NCBI GenBank assembly: GCA_030152675.1
Contig: JASLIY010000214.1
Location: 1 to 9,751, forward strand
DNA from: Acinetobacter sp.
GTDB taxonomy: Bacteria; Pseudomonadota; Gammaproteobacteria; Pseudomonadales; Moraxellaceae
Direction: 5' to 3'
Length of the DNA: 9,751 nucleotides
Shown here: positions 1-7,796 of the stretch, one piece after another
Position numbering within the stretch: position 1 is the stretch's first letter
Layout of the letters: each line of letters starts with the position of its first letter
Program-made: the position numbers and the translations under genes
The notes under the pieces: generated by a model
What the model saw: only the letters and a program-made list of their open reading frames with translations
Told to the model about the DNA's origin: nothing
The model's database searches: none

Positions 1-1
1 A

Positions 2-943
<942 letters not shown>

Positions 944-974
944 TTGATTTAAATAATTTTTTAGACTTTTGTAG

Positions 975-1005
975 AAAAAGGCTGTCCACTTCGGATGGCT
1001 TTTTT
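975..1005 (+). terminator. Rho-independent terminator after guaB
   Basis: An A-run leads into the stem GGCTGTCC / GGATGGC, with a loop of about 5 bases (ACTTC) and two or three G-U pairs, followed by six T residues. It lies 31 bases after the guaB stop. It separates guaB from the glmM transcription unit. Confidence 0.8.
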
Positions 1006-1171
1006 AATTTTTAGTGTAGAGTAAAGTGTAGTTTAAAGTAGAACGATGAAATTCTAAGTTCTAGACTAGGCGTTAAAAAACTTAGATTGAATTAAGCAAA
1101 TTTTAAAATAAACGCGTGAATACAAGCTTTATTTGTGACGTATTCAATGCATAGAGAAAGAGTAGGTAGAG
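1006..1171 (+). promoter_or_regulatory. glmM upstream region with two inverted repeats
   Basis: This AT-rich gap between the guaB terminator and glmM should hold the promoter of the glmM-pdxH-recJ run. I could not assign a convincing -35/-10 pair. Two inverted repeats are visible. One is TCTAAGTT (1053-1060) with AACTTAGA (1079-1086). The other is TGAATAC (1117-1123) with GTATTCA (1140-1146). The ribosome binding site of glmM is modest: AGG at 1164-1166, five bases before ATG at 1172. Confidence 0.4.
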
Positions 1172-2509
1172 ATGAGCTATTTTGGTACAGACGGTATTCG
1201 TGGAAAATTTGGTGAGACCCCGATCACGCCGCAATTTGCCTTGGCATTGGGTTTTGCAGCAGGAAAAGTATTAAAACAGGTTCGCCAAAATAAAAAACCA
1301 ATCGTAGTTTTAGGTAAAGATACACGTTTATCCGGCTATATCTTAGAGTCTGCATTGCAGGCGGGTTTAAACGCAGCGGGTGTCTATGTACATTTGCTTG
1401 GACCCCTACCTACCCCAGCCATTGCTCATCTTACCCGTGCCTTACATGCTGATGCGGGGATTGTCATTTCAGCATCTCATAATCCTTATTTTGATAATGG
1501 AATCAAGTTCTTCTCAGGCGAAGGCAAAAAAGTCTCTGATGAGTTACAACAGGCGATTAATCGAGAGTTGGATCGGGAGTTGATCATCGAAGAGAGTGCC
1601 AATCTCGGTAAAAGTGTACGTGTCAAAGATGCCAATGGTCGTTATATCGAGTTTTGTAAATCAACCTTCCCTTACCATTTTGATTTGAGAAACCTTAAAA
1701 TTGTGGTGGACTGCGCCAATGGTGCTGCATATAGCGTTGGACCGTCTGTATTTAAAGAGCTCGGTGCCAAAGTGATTGCACTGAATGACAGTCCTGATGG
1801 CTTAAACATCAATGAAAACTGTGGTTCAACCCATCCAGAAGGCTTACAAAAAGCGGTTTTAGAACATCAAGCTGATCTCGGTGTCGCCTTTGATGGTGAC
1901 GCAGACCGCGTGGTGATGGTGGATAAACACGGTCAGTTGGTTGATGGTGACTATATCTTGTATATCCTCGCAACCCAAGCCAAACAACGTCCGGCTGGGA
2001 TTGTGGGCACCGTGATGAGTAATATGGCACTCGAGTTGGCTTTGGCCAAAGCTGAGGTTCCTTTTGTGCGTGCTGGCGTTGGTGACCGCTATGTATTGCA
2101 ATCCTTAGAACAAAATGATTGGGTCATCGGTGGTGAGCCATCAGGACATATCTTGACGCTGGATAAAAGTACCACAGGCGATGCTATCATTGCGGCACTG
2201 CAGGTGTTGACTGTGATGATTGAGCAAGATAAGAGTTTAGATGCGTTAGTTGCAGATTTTAAATTGTTCCCACAGGTGTTGGTCAATGTCCGCCTTGCAG
2301 AGATGATCGACCCATTTGCAGTACCAGCATTGGTTGAAGCCTTTGCACATGCAGAAGCACAACTCGAAGGCCGAGGCCGACTCTTGATCCGTAAATCGGG
2401 TACAGAGCCAGTGATTCGGGTGATGGTCGAAGGTGATGACTTCGAGGAAGTCACAATCTTAGCCAATCAACTTGCAGACGCGATACGCCAACACGCACAG
2501 AACGCTTAG
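1172..2509 (+). CDS. glmM: Phosphoglucosamine mutase
   Basis: GlmM interconverts glucosamine-6-phosphate and glucosamine-1-phosphate, feeding UDP-GlcNAc synthesis for peptidoglycan and LPS. It is a cytosolic enzyme of the alpha-D-phosphohexomutase family. The protein is 445 residues, the normal length. The N-terminus [14 protein letters not shown] is typical. The phosphorylated active-site serine is S102 in ISASHNP (residues 99-105). The Mg-binding loop DGDADR has D241, D243 and D245. The sugar-binding loop GGEPSGH is at 320-326. The C-terminal phosphate-binding loop [10 protein letters not shown] is at about 407-416. All four domains are therefore complete with catalytic residues intact. The start ATG at 1172 matches the conserved family N-terminus. 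It heads a tight run with pdxH (9-base gap) and recJ, probably co-transcribed. Confidence 0.97.
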   Translation: MSYFGTDGIRGKFGETPITPQFALALGFAAGKVLKQVRQNKKPIVVLGKDTRLSGYILESALQAGLNAAGVYVHLLGPLPTPAIAHLTRALHADAGIVISASHNPYFDNGIKFFSGEGKKVSDELQQAINRELDRELIIEESANLGKSVRVKDANGRYIEFCKSTFPYHFDLRNLKIVVDCANGAAYSVGPSVFKELGAKVIALNDSPDGLNINENCGSTHPEGLQKAVLEHQADLGVAFDGDADRVVMVDKHGQLVDGDYILYILATQAKQRPAGIVGTVMSNMALELALAKAEVPFVRAGVGDRYVLQSLEQNDWVIGGEPSGHILTLDKSTTGDAIIAALQVLTVMIEQDKSLDALVADFKLFPQVLVNVRLAEMIDPFAVPALVEAFAHAEAQLEGRGRLLIRKSGTEPVIRVMVEGDDFEEVTILANQLADAIRQHAQNA

Positions 2510-2518
2510 GACATCAAT

Positions 2519-3175
2519 ATGAGTGATATGATCAAAGATTTAAGCGAATTACGTTTGAGTTATCAAAAAGATGAATTACTCGAAGCACAGATGACGGCTG
2601 ATCCGCATGAACAGTTTCTACAGTGGTTTAATCAGGCGCTGACGGCACAGCTGCATGAGCCTTATGCCATGTCGCTTGCCACTGCGGATGCACAAGGACG
2701 CCCACATGTGCGTACTGTATTATTACGCGGTGCGACTGAGTTGGGTTATGATTTTTATACCAATTATGACAGCCAAAAAGGGCTTGATCTCGCAGCCAAT
2801 CCCGCAGCAGAACTGCTGTTTTATTGGCCTGAGTTGGAACGTCAAATTCGCGTGCATGGCCGAGTAGAAAAAATTGCTGAATCTGAATCAAGTGCTTACT
2901 ATTTGAAACGTCCACGTGATAGTCAAATCGCGGCACATATCAGTACACCGCAAAGTGGTGTGATTGAGAGTCGTGAGTTGTTGCAACAGCGCTTTCAAGC
3001 CTTGGCACAGCAAGTTGCACAGCAAGATGAGTTAAGCAAGCCTGAGTTTTGGGGCGGTTATCGCGTGATCCCGAACTACTATGAGTTCTGGCAGGGTCGT
3101 CCTAACCGTTTGCATGATCGCGTCAGCTATGTGCATACGGCTGCTGGTTGGCAGATGCAACGACTGATGCCATAA
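2519..3175 (+). CDS. pdxH: Pyridoxamine/pyridoxine 5'-phosphate oxidase
   Basis: PdxH uses FMN and O2 to oxidise pyridoxine- or pyridoxamine-5'-phosphate to pyridoxal phosphate, the last step of de novo and salvage vitamin B6 synthesis. It acts as a cytosolic homodimer. The 218-residue length equals the E. coli enzyme. Seen in order: the N-terminal helix [12 protein letters not shown] (11-22), FMN-binding [11 protein letters not shown] (61-71), [10 protein letters not shown] (79-88), the [11 protein letters not shown] strand (107-117), and the C-terminal segment with [17 protein letters not shown] and NRLHDR. R197 and H199, the substrate-binding pair known from E. coli, fall at identical numbers. 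The ribosome site AGGA (2508-2511) overlaps the glmM stop codon and sits 7 bases before ATG 2519, suggesting translational coupling. A second in-frame ATG at 2528 is possible but less well placed. Confidence 0.96.
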   Translation: MSDMIKDLSELRLSYQKDELLEAQMTADPHEQFLQWFNQALTAQLHEPYAMSLATADAQGRPHVRTVLLRGATELGYDFYTNYDSQKGLDLAANPAAELLFYWPELERQIRVHGRVEKIAESESSAYYLKRPRDSQIAAHISTPQSGVIESRELLQQRFQALAQQVAQQDELSKPEFWGGYRVIPNYYEFWQGRPNRLHDRVSYVHTAAGWQMQRLMP

Positions 3176-3191
3176 ATAAGATGTCATAAAC

Positions 3192-4895
3192 ATGTCACAG
3201 CTTCGTGTTCAACAACGACCTTATCTGAGTGCTCCTGAAACTTTTCAGGGGCTTTCACCTTTTTTGGCGCAGATTTTAGCGCGCCGTGGTGTTGCGTCTG
3301 CGCAAGAATTAGAACTGAAACTCAAGCATTTACTTGCGCCTCAGCTCAAAGGACTACAAGAGGCGGTGGACTTGATTGATCAGAGCATTGATCAAGGCAA
3401 GAAAATCGTCATTGTCGGTGATTATGATGCGGATGGTGCAACCAGTACTGCATTGATGATGTTGGCATTACGCGATATGGGGGCAGATGTTTGTTACTTG
3501 GTGCCAGATCGCTTTAAGTATGGCTATGGCCTCACGCCTGCAATTGCAGACTTGGCCTTTACCCGATTTCAACCGGATCTGTTGATCACGGTAGACAATG
3601 GGATTTCCAGTCATGCTGGGGTCGAACAAGCCCAAGCGCATACCATGCAGGTGATTATCACCGATCATCACCTGACCACAAAGCCGACGCCGCAAGCAGA
3701 GGCAGTGGTCAATCCCAATCAGTTGGGTTGTGACTTTCCAAGTAAGGCGCTGGCAGGCGTTGGCGTTGCATTTTATTTATTGGCACAGTTAAACAGTCAG
3801 CGTAAAAAGCAGGGTAAATCGACGACCCAAATCACGCAGTATTTGGACTTGGTGGCATTGGGAACTTATGCCGATGTTGCTAGTCTCGACTACAACAACC
3901 GGATTTTGATCGATGCGGGTTTAAAACGTATTCAACTCAATCAATGTCGCCCAGGAATTTCAGCACTCTTGGATATTGCTGGACGAGATGCATCTAGTTT
4001 ACAAGCGCAAGATCTCGGTTTTGTCTTGGGGCCACGTCTCAATGCCGCGGGGCGCATGGAGACCATGGATATTGGGATTGAGTGTCTTTTGGCAAATGAT
4101 CTTTCACAAGCCAATGCCTTGGCACGGCAGCTCAATCAACTCAATTTGGATCGTCGTCAAGTCGAAGCACAAATGAAGCAAGAAGCACTGCTGAGTTTGG
4201 AGCAGCTTGACTTGGATCGGGCACATTTGCCTGCTGCGATTGTGATGTTTGAAGAGCACTGGCACCAAGGCGTGATCGGTATCGTGGCCGGCCGACTCAA
4301 AGAACAGTTTCATCGTCCGAGCATCGTCTTTGCAGCAGACCAAGATGGGGTGCATATCAAAGGCTCAGCACGTTCGATCGAAGGGGTGCATATTCGTGAT
4401 GCGATTGAACGTGTTGCAGAGCAGCATCCACATCTAGTGAGCTTTTTTGGTGGCCATGCAGCAGCAGCGGGTCTGAGCATCAAGAAGCAAGATTTTGAAG
4501 CGTTTAAGCATGCTTTTACCACATTGATCGCACACATGGATGCGGATTTGTTTGAAGCCACGATTTGGACGGATGGTGAGCTCGCCGCAGAGGCTTTTAA
4601 TTTGCAGACCGTTGATCAGATTGAACAACTCGGCCCATGGGGACATCAATTTCCATTGCCTGTGTTTGAGGGGTGCTTTCAGGTCGAAGACTATCGTTGG
4701 CTCAAAGACACACATCTTAAATTGCGTTTGCGCTTAGATCAGCAGCAGACGGTTGAGGCGATTGCATTTGGAGCAGCAGAGAAATTTGACTTTGATCCAA
4801 GCCAAGCGCAGGTCAATTTGGTCTTTGAATTGGATCGTAATCAATACAATGGCAACACCAGCCTTCAATTACGCATCCTGCATTTGTCTCAATAA
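3192..4895 (+). CDS. recJ: Single-stranded-DNA-specific 5'-3' exonuclease RecJ
   Basis: RecJ degrades ssDNA 5' to 3' in RecF-pathway recombination, mismatch repair and base-excision repair. The 567 residues match the usual length (E. coli 577). DHH-domain motifs are seen in order: GDYDADGATS (76-85) with metal aspartates D77, D79 and D81; TVDNGISSHAG (133-143) with D135; TDHH (157-160); and the D(L)VALGTYADV segment (219-229). The DHHA1 half contains WHQGVIGIVAGRLKEQFHRP, SARSIEG (392-397 region) and GGHAAAAGLS (420-429). The C-terminal OB-fold region follows, ending in NTSLQLRIL. All catalytic metal ligands are present. The ORF starts 16 bases after pdxH. Only a weak Shine-Dalgarno-like TAAG is visible, so translation may depend partly on readthrough from pdxH. 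It ends before a strong bidirectional terminator. Confidence 0.96.
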   Translation: MSQLRVQQRPYLSAPETFQGLSPFLAQILARRGVASAQELELKLKHLLAPQLKGLQEAVDLIDQSIDQGKKIVIVGDYDADGATSTALMMLALRDMGADVCYLVPDRFKYGYGLTPAIADLAFTRFQPDLLITVDNGISSHAGVEQAQAHTMQVIITDHHLTTKPTPQAEAVVNPNQLGCDFPSKALAGVGVAFYLLAQLNSQRKKQGKSTTQITQYLDLVALGTYADVASLDYNNRILIDAGLKRIQLNQCRPGISALLDIAGRDASSLQAQDLGFVLGPRLNAAGRMETMDIGIECLLANDLSQANALARQLNQLNLDRRQVEAQMKQEALLSLEQLDLDRAHLPAAIVMFEEHWHQGVIGIVAGRLKEQFHRPSIVFAADQDGVHIKGSARSIEGVHIRDAIERVAEQHPHLVSFFGGHAAAAGLSIKKQDFEAFKHAFTTLIAHMDADLFEATIWTDGELAAEAFNLQTVDQIEQLGPWGHQFPLPVFEGCFQVEDYRWLKDTHLKLRLRLDQQQTVEAIAFGAAEKFDFDPSQAQVNLVFELDRNQYNGNTSLQLRILHLSQ

Positions 4896-4905
4896 CAACC
4901 AGTCA

Positions 4906-4937
4906 TTAAAAAACCGCTCATCAGAGCGGTTTTTTAA
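4906..4937. terminator. Bidirectional rho-independent terminator between recJ and the porin gene
   Basis: CCGCTC (4914-4919) pairs perfectly with GAGCGG (4924-4929) around a 4-base loop ATCA. Six A residues on the left pair with six T residues on the right, giving a T-tract on either strand. It sits 10 bases after the recJ stop and 21 bases beyond the porin stop, so it can end transcripts from both convergent genes. Confidence 0.92.
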
Positions 4938-4958
4938 TATTAAATCTTGTGTGGTGAA

Positions 4959-5723
4959 TTAGAAGCGGTAAGCTGCGCGAACACCATAAGTGTTGTCGTT
5001 GTCACCGAAACCGATACGACCTTCAAGGCTGACATTTTGTTGTAGGAATTTCTTCGCAGAAATGCCCCAAACGTCTTGATCAGTAAGGTCGTTGTTGTAG
5101 TAATCAACACCAACGCTTAAAGTTTTGTCGATGTAATAATCAGCACGAACGCTATATTCGTCTAGATCACCAAAAGCACCAGCAGCTTCAAAGTTCATGT
5201 CATGTTGACCGACTTGAGTAACGTATTTTGCACGTACTGTTGGATCAGCGCCATCTTTACCATCTTTTTGGTCGTAACCAGTTACACCAAGAGCCAAAAG
5301 TAGGCCAGGTGTTGGAAGATAACCGATTTCAGCACCGTAAGTGGTTACGCGGGTTTTACCTGCGTCTTTAACTTTAAGCTCGTCACGACCTGCGCGTGCA
5401 CTTGCATAGAAGTCAGAATCTGGAATAAACACTTCAACACCAGCGCCGAAGAATGAGTTTTTAACACCGCTGTTGTCTGCATAATCAACTTGAGCACTGA
5501 CGTTGCTTGCACGGTCTAAAAAGGCAGCTTCGTTTAAAGGCGCGTTACGGGTTTGAACGGGTTTGAAGTAATAAGTACCATCAAGACCAAAGCTATGTGT
5601 GTCGCTGTTATTATCAAAATCTGTAAAAGTATAAGAGCCGCCAACTTCTGCTTGGTAAGCATGTGCAGTTGCAGAAATTGCGCAAACTGATAATAGGGCT
5701 GATACTACGGCTAATTTTTTCAT
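4959..5723 (-). CDS. Small outer-membrane beta-barrel porin, Omp33-36-like (Porin_7 type)
   Basis: Probable outer-membrane channel protein of 254 residues. MKKLAVVSALLSV... is a classical Sec signal peptide with the cleavage site AHA|YQ after residue 22, leaving a mature protein of 232 residues. The remainder is made of alternating, aromatic-rich strands such as AEVGGSYTFTDF and FEAAGAFG. It ends in AAYRF, the C-terminal phenylalanine signature recognised by the BAM assembly machinery. The segment GTYYFKPVQTRNAPLNEAAF and the following RASNVS resemble the Acinetobacter Omp33-36 family of putative porins, from memory of that family. It is somewhat shorter than Omp33-36 itself, so it is more likely a paralogue than that protein. 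Substrate is unknown. The start ATG has a good ribosome site, GAGGGGA (5731-5737 on the plus-strand numbering). The gene is monocistronic, convergent with recJ and divergent from prfB. Confidence 0.8.
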   Translation of the reverse strand: MKKLAVVSALLSVCAISATAHAYQAEVGGSYTFTDFDNNSDTHSFGLDGTYYFKPVQTRNAPLNEAAFLDRASNVSAQVDYADNSGVKNSFFGAGVEVFIPDSDFYASARAGRDELKVKDAGKTRVTTYGAEIGYLPTPGLLLALGVTGYDQKDGKDGADPTVRAKYVTQVGQHDMNFEAAGAFGDLDEYSVRADYYIDKTLSVGVDYYNNDLTDQDVWGISAKKFLQQNVSLEGRIGFGDNDNTYGVRAAYRF

Positions 5724-5783
5724 CTCTATTTCCCCTCAGAAAATATATTGAATTCCGCTAAAAACATCTTTTGTTACATGTGC

Positions 5784-5811
5784 AGTCTAGAGTAATTTTT
5801 CGTCACGTCAA
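5784..5811 (-). promoter_or_regulatory. Candidate sigma-70 promoter of the porin gene
   Basis: Read on the minus strand, TTGACG (5806-5811) is a 5/6 match to the -35 consensus. It is followed after 16 bases by TAGACT (5784-5789), a 4/6 match to the -10. Transcription would start near 5777, giving a leader of about 54 bases before the porin ATG. Confidence 0.45.
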
Positions 5812-5849
5812 TCTTTGCAGCGTAACCAAAACGTAATATAAGTAAATTT

Positions 5850-5865
5850 ATGTAATGCTTTACAT
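5850..5865. repeat. Short palindrome upstream of the porin promoter
   Basis: ATGTAA (5850-5855) and TTACAT (5860-5865) form a perfect 6-bp inverted repeat around TGCT. It lies about 40 bases upstream of the candidate porin -35. The half-site TTACAT recurs at 5774-5779, close to the predicted start of transcription. It could be an operator, but short AT-rich inverted repeats also occur by chance. Confidence 0.3.
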
Positions 5866-6121
5866 CTAAGTCTTTGAGAAATATCGAAATAAAACAGAAT
5901 CTTATTTTTCGAAAATTATGATTTTTATCTGTTGGTCTGCGATGGGTTGCGAGTTCATCTCAATGTCATGTCTAGATCAAATATTTGAAATATAAAATCA
6001 ATGATTTTGTGAGCGTTGATCTTAAATCTTTGTTCAAGATTGGTGTGGCTGAATCCGCTGTAGGATGCCCGTTATCATGTGGTTGAATTGAAAATAGTCG
6101 TGCTGAGAATTTGTGTAGATA
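5866..6121. other. Intergenic region between porin and prfB, no gene seen
   Basis: This is the middle of a 452-base divergent intergenic region. It is AT-rich, has no open frame with a ribosome site and recognisable protein, and I see no tRNA-like or riboswitch-like fold. It should contain upstream regulatory DNA for the porin and prfB. An unannotated small RNA cannot be excluded from the sequence alone. Confidence 0.5.
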
Positions 6122-6141
6122 GATTCACTGTATGTTAGAAT
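6111..6141 (+). promoter_or_regulatory. Candidate prfB promoter with extended -10
   Basis: TAGAAT (6136-6141) is a 5/6 match to the -10 box and is preceded by TG one base upstream (6133-6134), an extended -10. A weak -35, TTGTGT (6111-6116), lies 19 bases upstream. Start of transcription would be near 6148, about 28 bases before the prfB GTG. Confidence 0.4.
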
Positions 6142-6175
6142 TAAGCGATTTTTAAACTCGAATAGGATCGAACAC

Positions 6176-7271
6176 GTGGAAATTAATCCCTATCTAAACC
6201 AATTAAAAGACTTAAGCGACCGTGGTCATACATTACGGGGGTATCTTTGACTACGATCTGAAAAAAGAGCGTTTAGAAGAGGTTCTACGTGAGTTAGAAG
6301 ATCCTGCGATCTGGAATGATCAAAGTCGTGCACAGGCGATGGCCAAAGAAAAAGGTGAGCTTGAAAACGTACTGCACGTTTTAGATCATCTTGCTGAGCA
6401 ACTCGATGATGCTCAAGCCATGCTTGATCTCGCAGTGGAAGCGGATGATGAAAGCTTACTTGCAGATGTGCAATCTGAACTTGAAGCTGCAGAACATGAA
6501 TTGGCTGGACTTGAGTTCCGTCGTATGTTCAACCATCCCATGGATCCAAACCCATGTTTCCTTGAGATCCAAGCGGGTTCTGGTGGAACTGAAGCACAAG
6601 ACTGGGCATCGATGTTATTGCGCATGTACTTGCGCTGGATCGAACGTCATGGCTTTAAAGCGGATTTGATGGAAGTTTCTGACGGTGATGTTGCAGGGAT
6701 CAAGTCGGCGACCATTCGTGTTGAAGGTGAGTTTGCCTTTGGTTGGTTGAGAACCGAAAGTGGTGTACATCGTCTAGTCCGTAAGTCACCGTTTGACTCA
6801 GGTAATCGTCGTCATACTTCGTTCTCTGCAGTATTCGTCTCGCCTGAAGTCGATGACAATATCGATATTGATATCAATCCATCAGATGTACGTACCGATA
6901 CCTATCGTGCCTCAGGTGCCGGTGGTCAGCATATTAACAAAACAGACTCTGCCGTGCGTTTAACCCATGCGCCAACAGGTATCGTGGTGGCGTGTCAGAA
7001 CCAACGTTCACAGCACGCCAACCGTGATCAAGCATGGAAACAGTTACGTGCCAAGCTGTATGAATTGGAAATGCAAAAGCGTAATGAAGCGGCTCAAGCA
7101 CTTGAAGACTCGAAGTCTGATATCGGCTGGGGCAGTCAGATTCGTTCTTATGTTTTGGATGATTCACGTATTAAAGATTTACGGACTGGTGTTGAGAATT
7201 CAAACACGGGTGCGGTATTAGATGGCGATTTAGATCGTTTTATTGAAGCCAGTTTGAAGCAGGGTGTCTAA
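6176..7271 (+). CDS. prfB: Peptide chain release factor 2, expressed by programmed +1 frameshift
   Basis: RF2 recognises UGA and UAA stop codons and triggers peptide release on the ribosome. The gene starts at GTG 6176, with AGGA (6164-6167) 8 bases upstream. It encodes 24 residues beginning with the conserved EINP, then meets an in-frame TGA at 6248-6250. The slippery CTT TGA C lets the ribosome skip base 6248 and continue as [11 protein letters not shown]. The coding path is 6176-6247 joined to 6249-7271, giving 364 residues (E. coli 365). The stop-codon recognition motif SPF is at 204-206 and the catalytic GGQ at 249-251, one residue off E. coli numbering because of the one-residue-shorter start. 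The residue equivalent to E. coli 246 is alanine, as in most bacteria (E. coli K-12 has threonine). A stand-alone start inside the second frame (GTG 6222) lacks the conserved N-terminus and is unlikely. Confidence 0.97.
6235..6251 (+). promoter_or_regulatory. prfB +1 programmed frameshift site (RF2 autoregulation)
   Basis: The sequence ACGGGGGTATCTTTGAC holds a G-rich Shine-Dalgarno-like element just ahead of CTT TGA C. When RF2 is scarce the ribosome pauses at TGA and the P-site tRNA slips +1, so RF2 controls its own synthesis. Compared with the E. coli site, the first base of the internal AGGGGG is C here. The slippery CTT TGA C is unchanged. Confidence 0.95.
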
Positions 7272-7352
7272 GCTCAATTTGGTAGTTTAAGCAGGTTTGT
7301 TGCTGTGGTTGACGACAATATCTTATCGTGGAGATTTAATATCCATAAAAAA

Positions 7353-7366
7353 CGATATTAATATCG
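7353..7366. promoter_or_regulatory. 14-bp palindrome, probable operator of the ArsR-type regulator
   Basis: CGATATTAATATCG is a perfect palindrome 68 bases before the regulator start. A further CGATAT half-site follows at 7375-7380. The latter overlaps TATAGT (7378-7383), a 5/6 match to a -10 box, and the palindrome would cover the -35/spacer region, where no good -35 is seen. Such a placement is typical of autoregulated ArsR-family operators. Binding itself is inferred. Confidence 0.5.
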
Positions 7367-7433
7367 AGAAAATACGATATAGTAGTCGCAGCTGCTGCAA
7401 TGAGCTTTGCTGTTGATTGAATGTGTCTGAACT

Positions 7434-7733
7434 ATGGATATTGATTTAATATTTAAAGCCTTGGCCAATCCGATTCGGCGACAAATTTTAAGTTGGCTTA
7501 AAAACCCAGCCCAATATTTGCCGACTGAGGAATATGGGGACTTTAAACGTGGCGTTTGCGCCGGGCATATCGAACGTTTGGGTAAAGTATCCCAATCGAC
7601 CATGTCAAATCATCTGTCCGTTTTACAACAGGCCGGTTTAATCCAAGTCGAAAAGTATGGTCAATGGTCGTACTTTTCCCGCAATGAAGTTCTCATTCAG
7701 CAATATATTGACCACTTAAAAAACGCACTTTAG
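7434..7733 (+). CDS. ArsR-family winged-helix transcriptional regulator
   Basis: Small DNA-binding regulator of 99 residues, typical for the ArsR/SmtB fold. The opening IFKALANPIRRQILSWL (6-22) is the family's characteristic first helices. The helix-turn-helix is VSQSTMSNHLSVLQQAGLI (52-70), with recognition helix around STMSNHLSVL. The wing is QVEKYGQWSYFSR (71-83). The ELCVCDL-type metal-binding motif of arsenic or zinc sensors is absent. The equivalent region reads GVCAGHIERLG and holds the protein's only cysteine, C42. This suggests a non-metal or redox/electrophile signal, but the effector is unknown. The start is fixed: an in-frame TGA lies at 7428-7430 and the ATG gives the normal family N-terminus, although no clear ribosome site precedes it. 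It lies 63 bases ahead of the flavin oxidoreductase gene, which it probably controls together with itself. Confidence 0.85.
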   Translation: MDIDLIFKALANPIRRQILSWLKNPAQYLPTEEYGDFKRGVCAGHIERLGKVSQSTMSNHLSVLQQAGLIQVEKYGQWSYFSRNEVLIQQYIDHLKNAL

Positions 7734-7741
7734 TTTGTAGC

Positions 7742-7764
7742 ACATCTGATTTCTAAACAGATGT
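7742..7764. repeat. Inverted repeat between regulator and OYE gene
   Basis: ACATCTG (7742-7748) and CAGATGT (7758-7764) are perfect 7-bp arms around a 9-base loop. It lies between the regulator stop and the chosen OYE start. It has no T-tract, so it is not a terminator. It could be an mRNA hairpin within the operon or a second operator. The ATG at 7761 falls inside its right arm. Confidence 0.45.
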
Positions 7765-7796
7765 CGGCAGACTTGAGACTTCGCGTCGAGGCACAT

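Noticed and set aside
1087..1115. TTGAAT as a -35 for glmM
   Set aside because: No acceptable -10 lies 16-18 bases downstream, so I left the promoter unassigned.
2089..2466. 125-codon open frame antisense to glmM
   Set aside because: It is low-complexity, Ser/Thr/Ala-rich, has no ribosome site, and lies fully inside a well-supported essential gene.
2628..2936. 102-codon open frame antisense to pdxH
   Set aside because: It is a shadow of the PdxH codons. The His/Gln-rich composition arises from complementing the real frame.
5670..5695. Possible lipobox (LSVC) in the porin signal peptide
   Set aside because: Valine precedes the cysteine, where small Gly/Ala/Ser is expected, and a clean AHA signal peptidase I site with a C-terminal Phe fits a beta-barrel better.
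5866..6175. Possible riboswitch, tRNA or small RNA in the porin-prfB gap
   Set aside because: I found no long stem, cloverleaf or conserved riboswitch core by eye, and only short AT-rich pairings.
6248..6250. In-frame TGA as evidence of a prfB pseudogene
   Set aside because: This is the conserved programmed frameshift position of RF2. All functional motifs follow in the +1 frame.
6222..7271. prfB read as a single uninterrupted gene from GTG 6222
   Set aside because: It has no ribosome site and loses the conserved EINP...RGYL leader. The CTT TGA C frameshift site explains the two-frame structure better.
7761..7796. OYE gene starting at ATG 7761
   Set aside because: No Shine-Dalgarno sequence precedes it, the ATG lies inside a hairpin arm, and the extra 12 residues do not match the family N-terminus. 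ATG 7797 has GAGG at good spacing.
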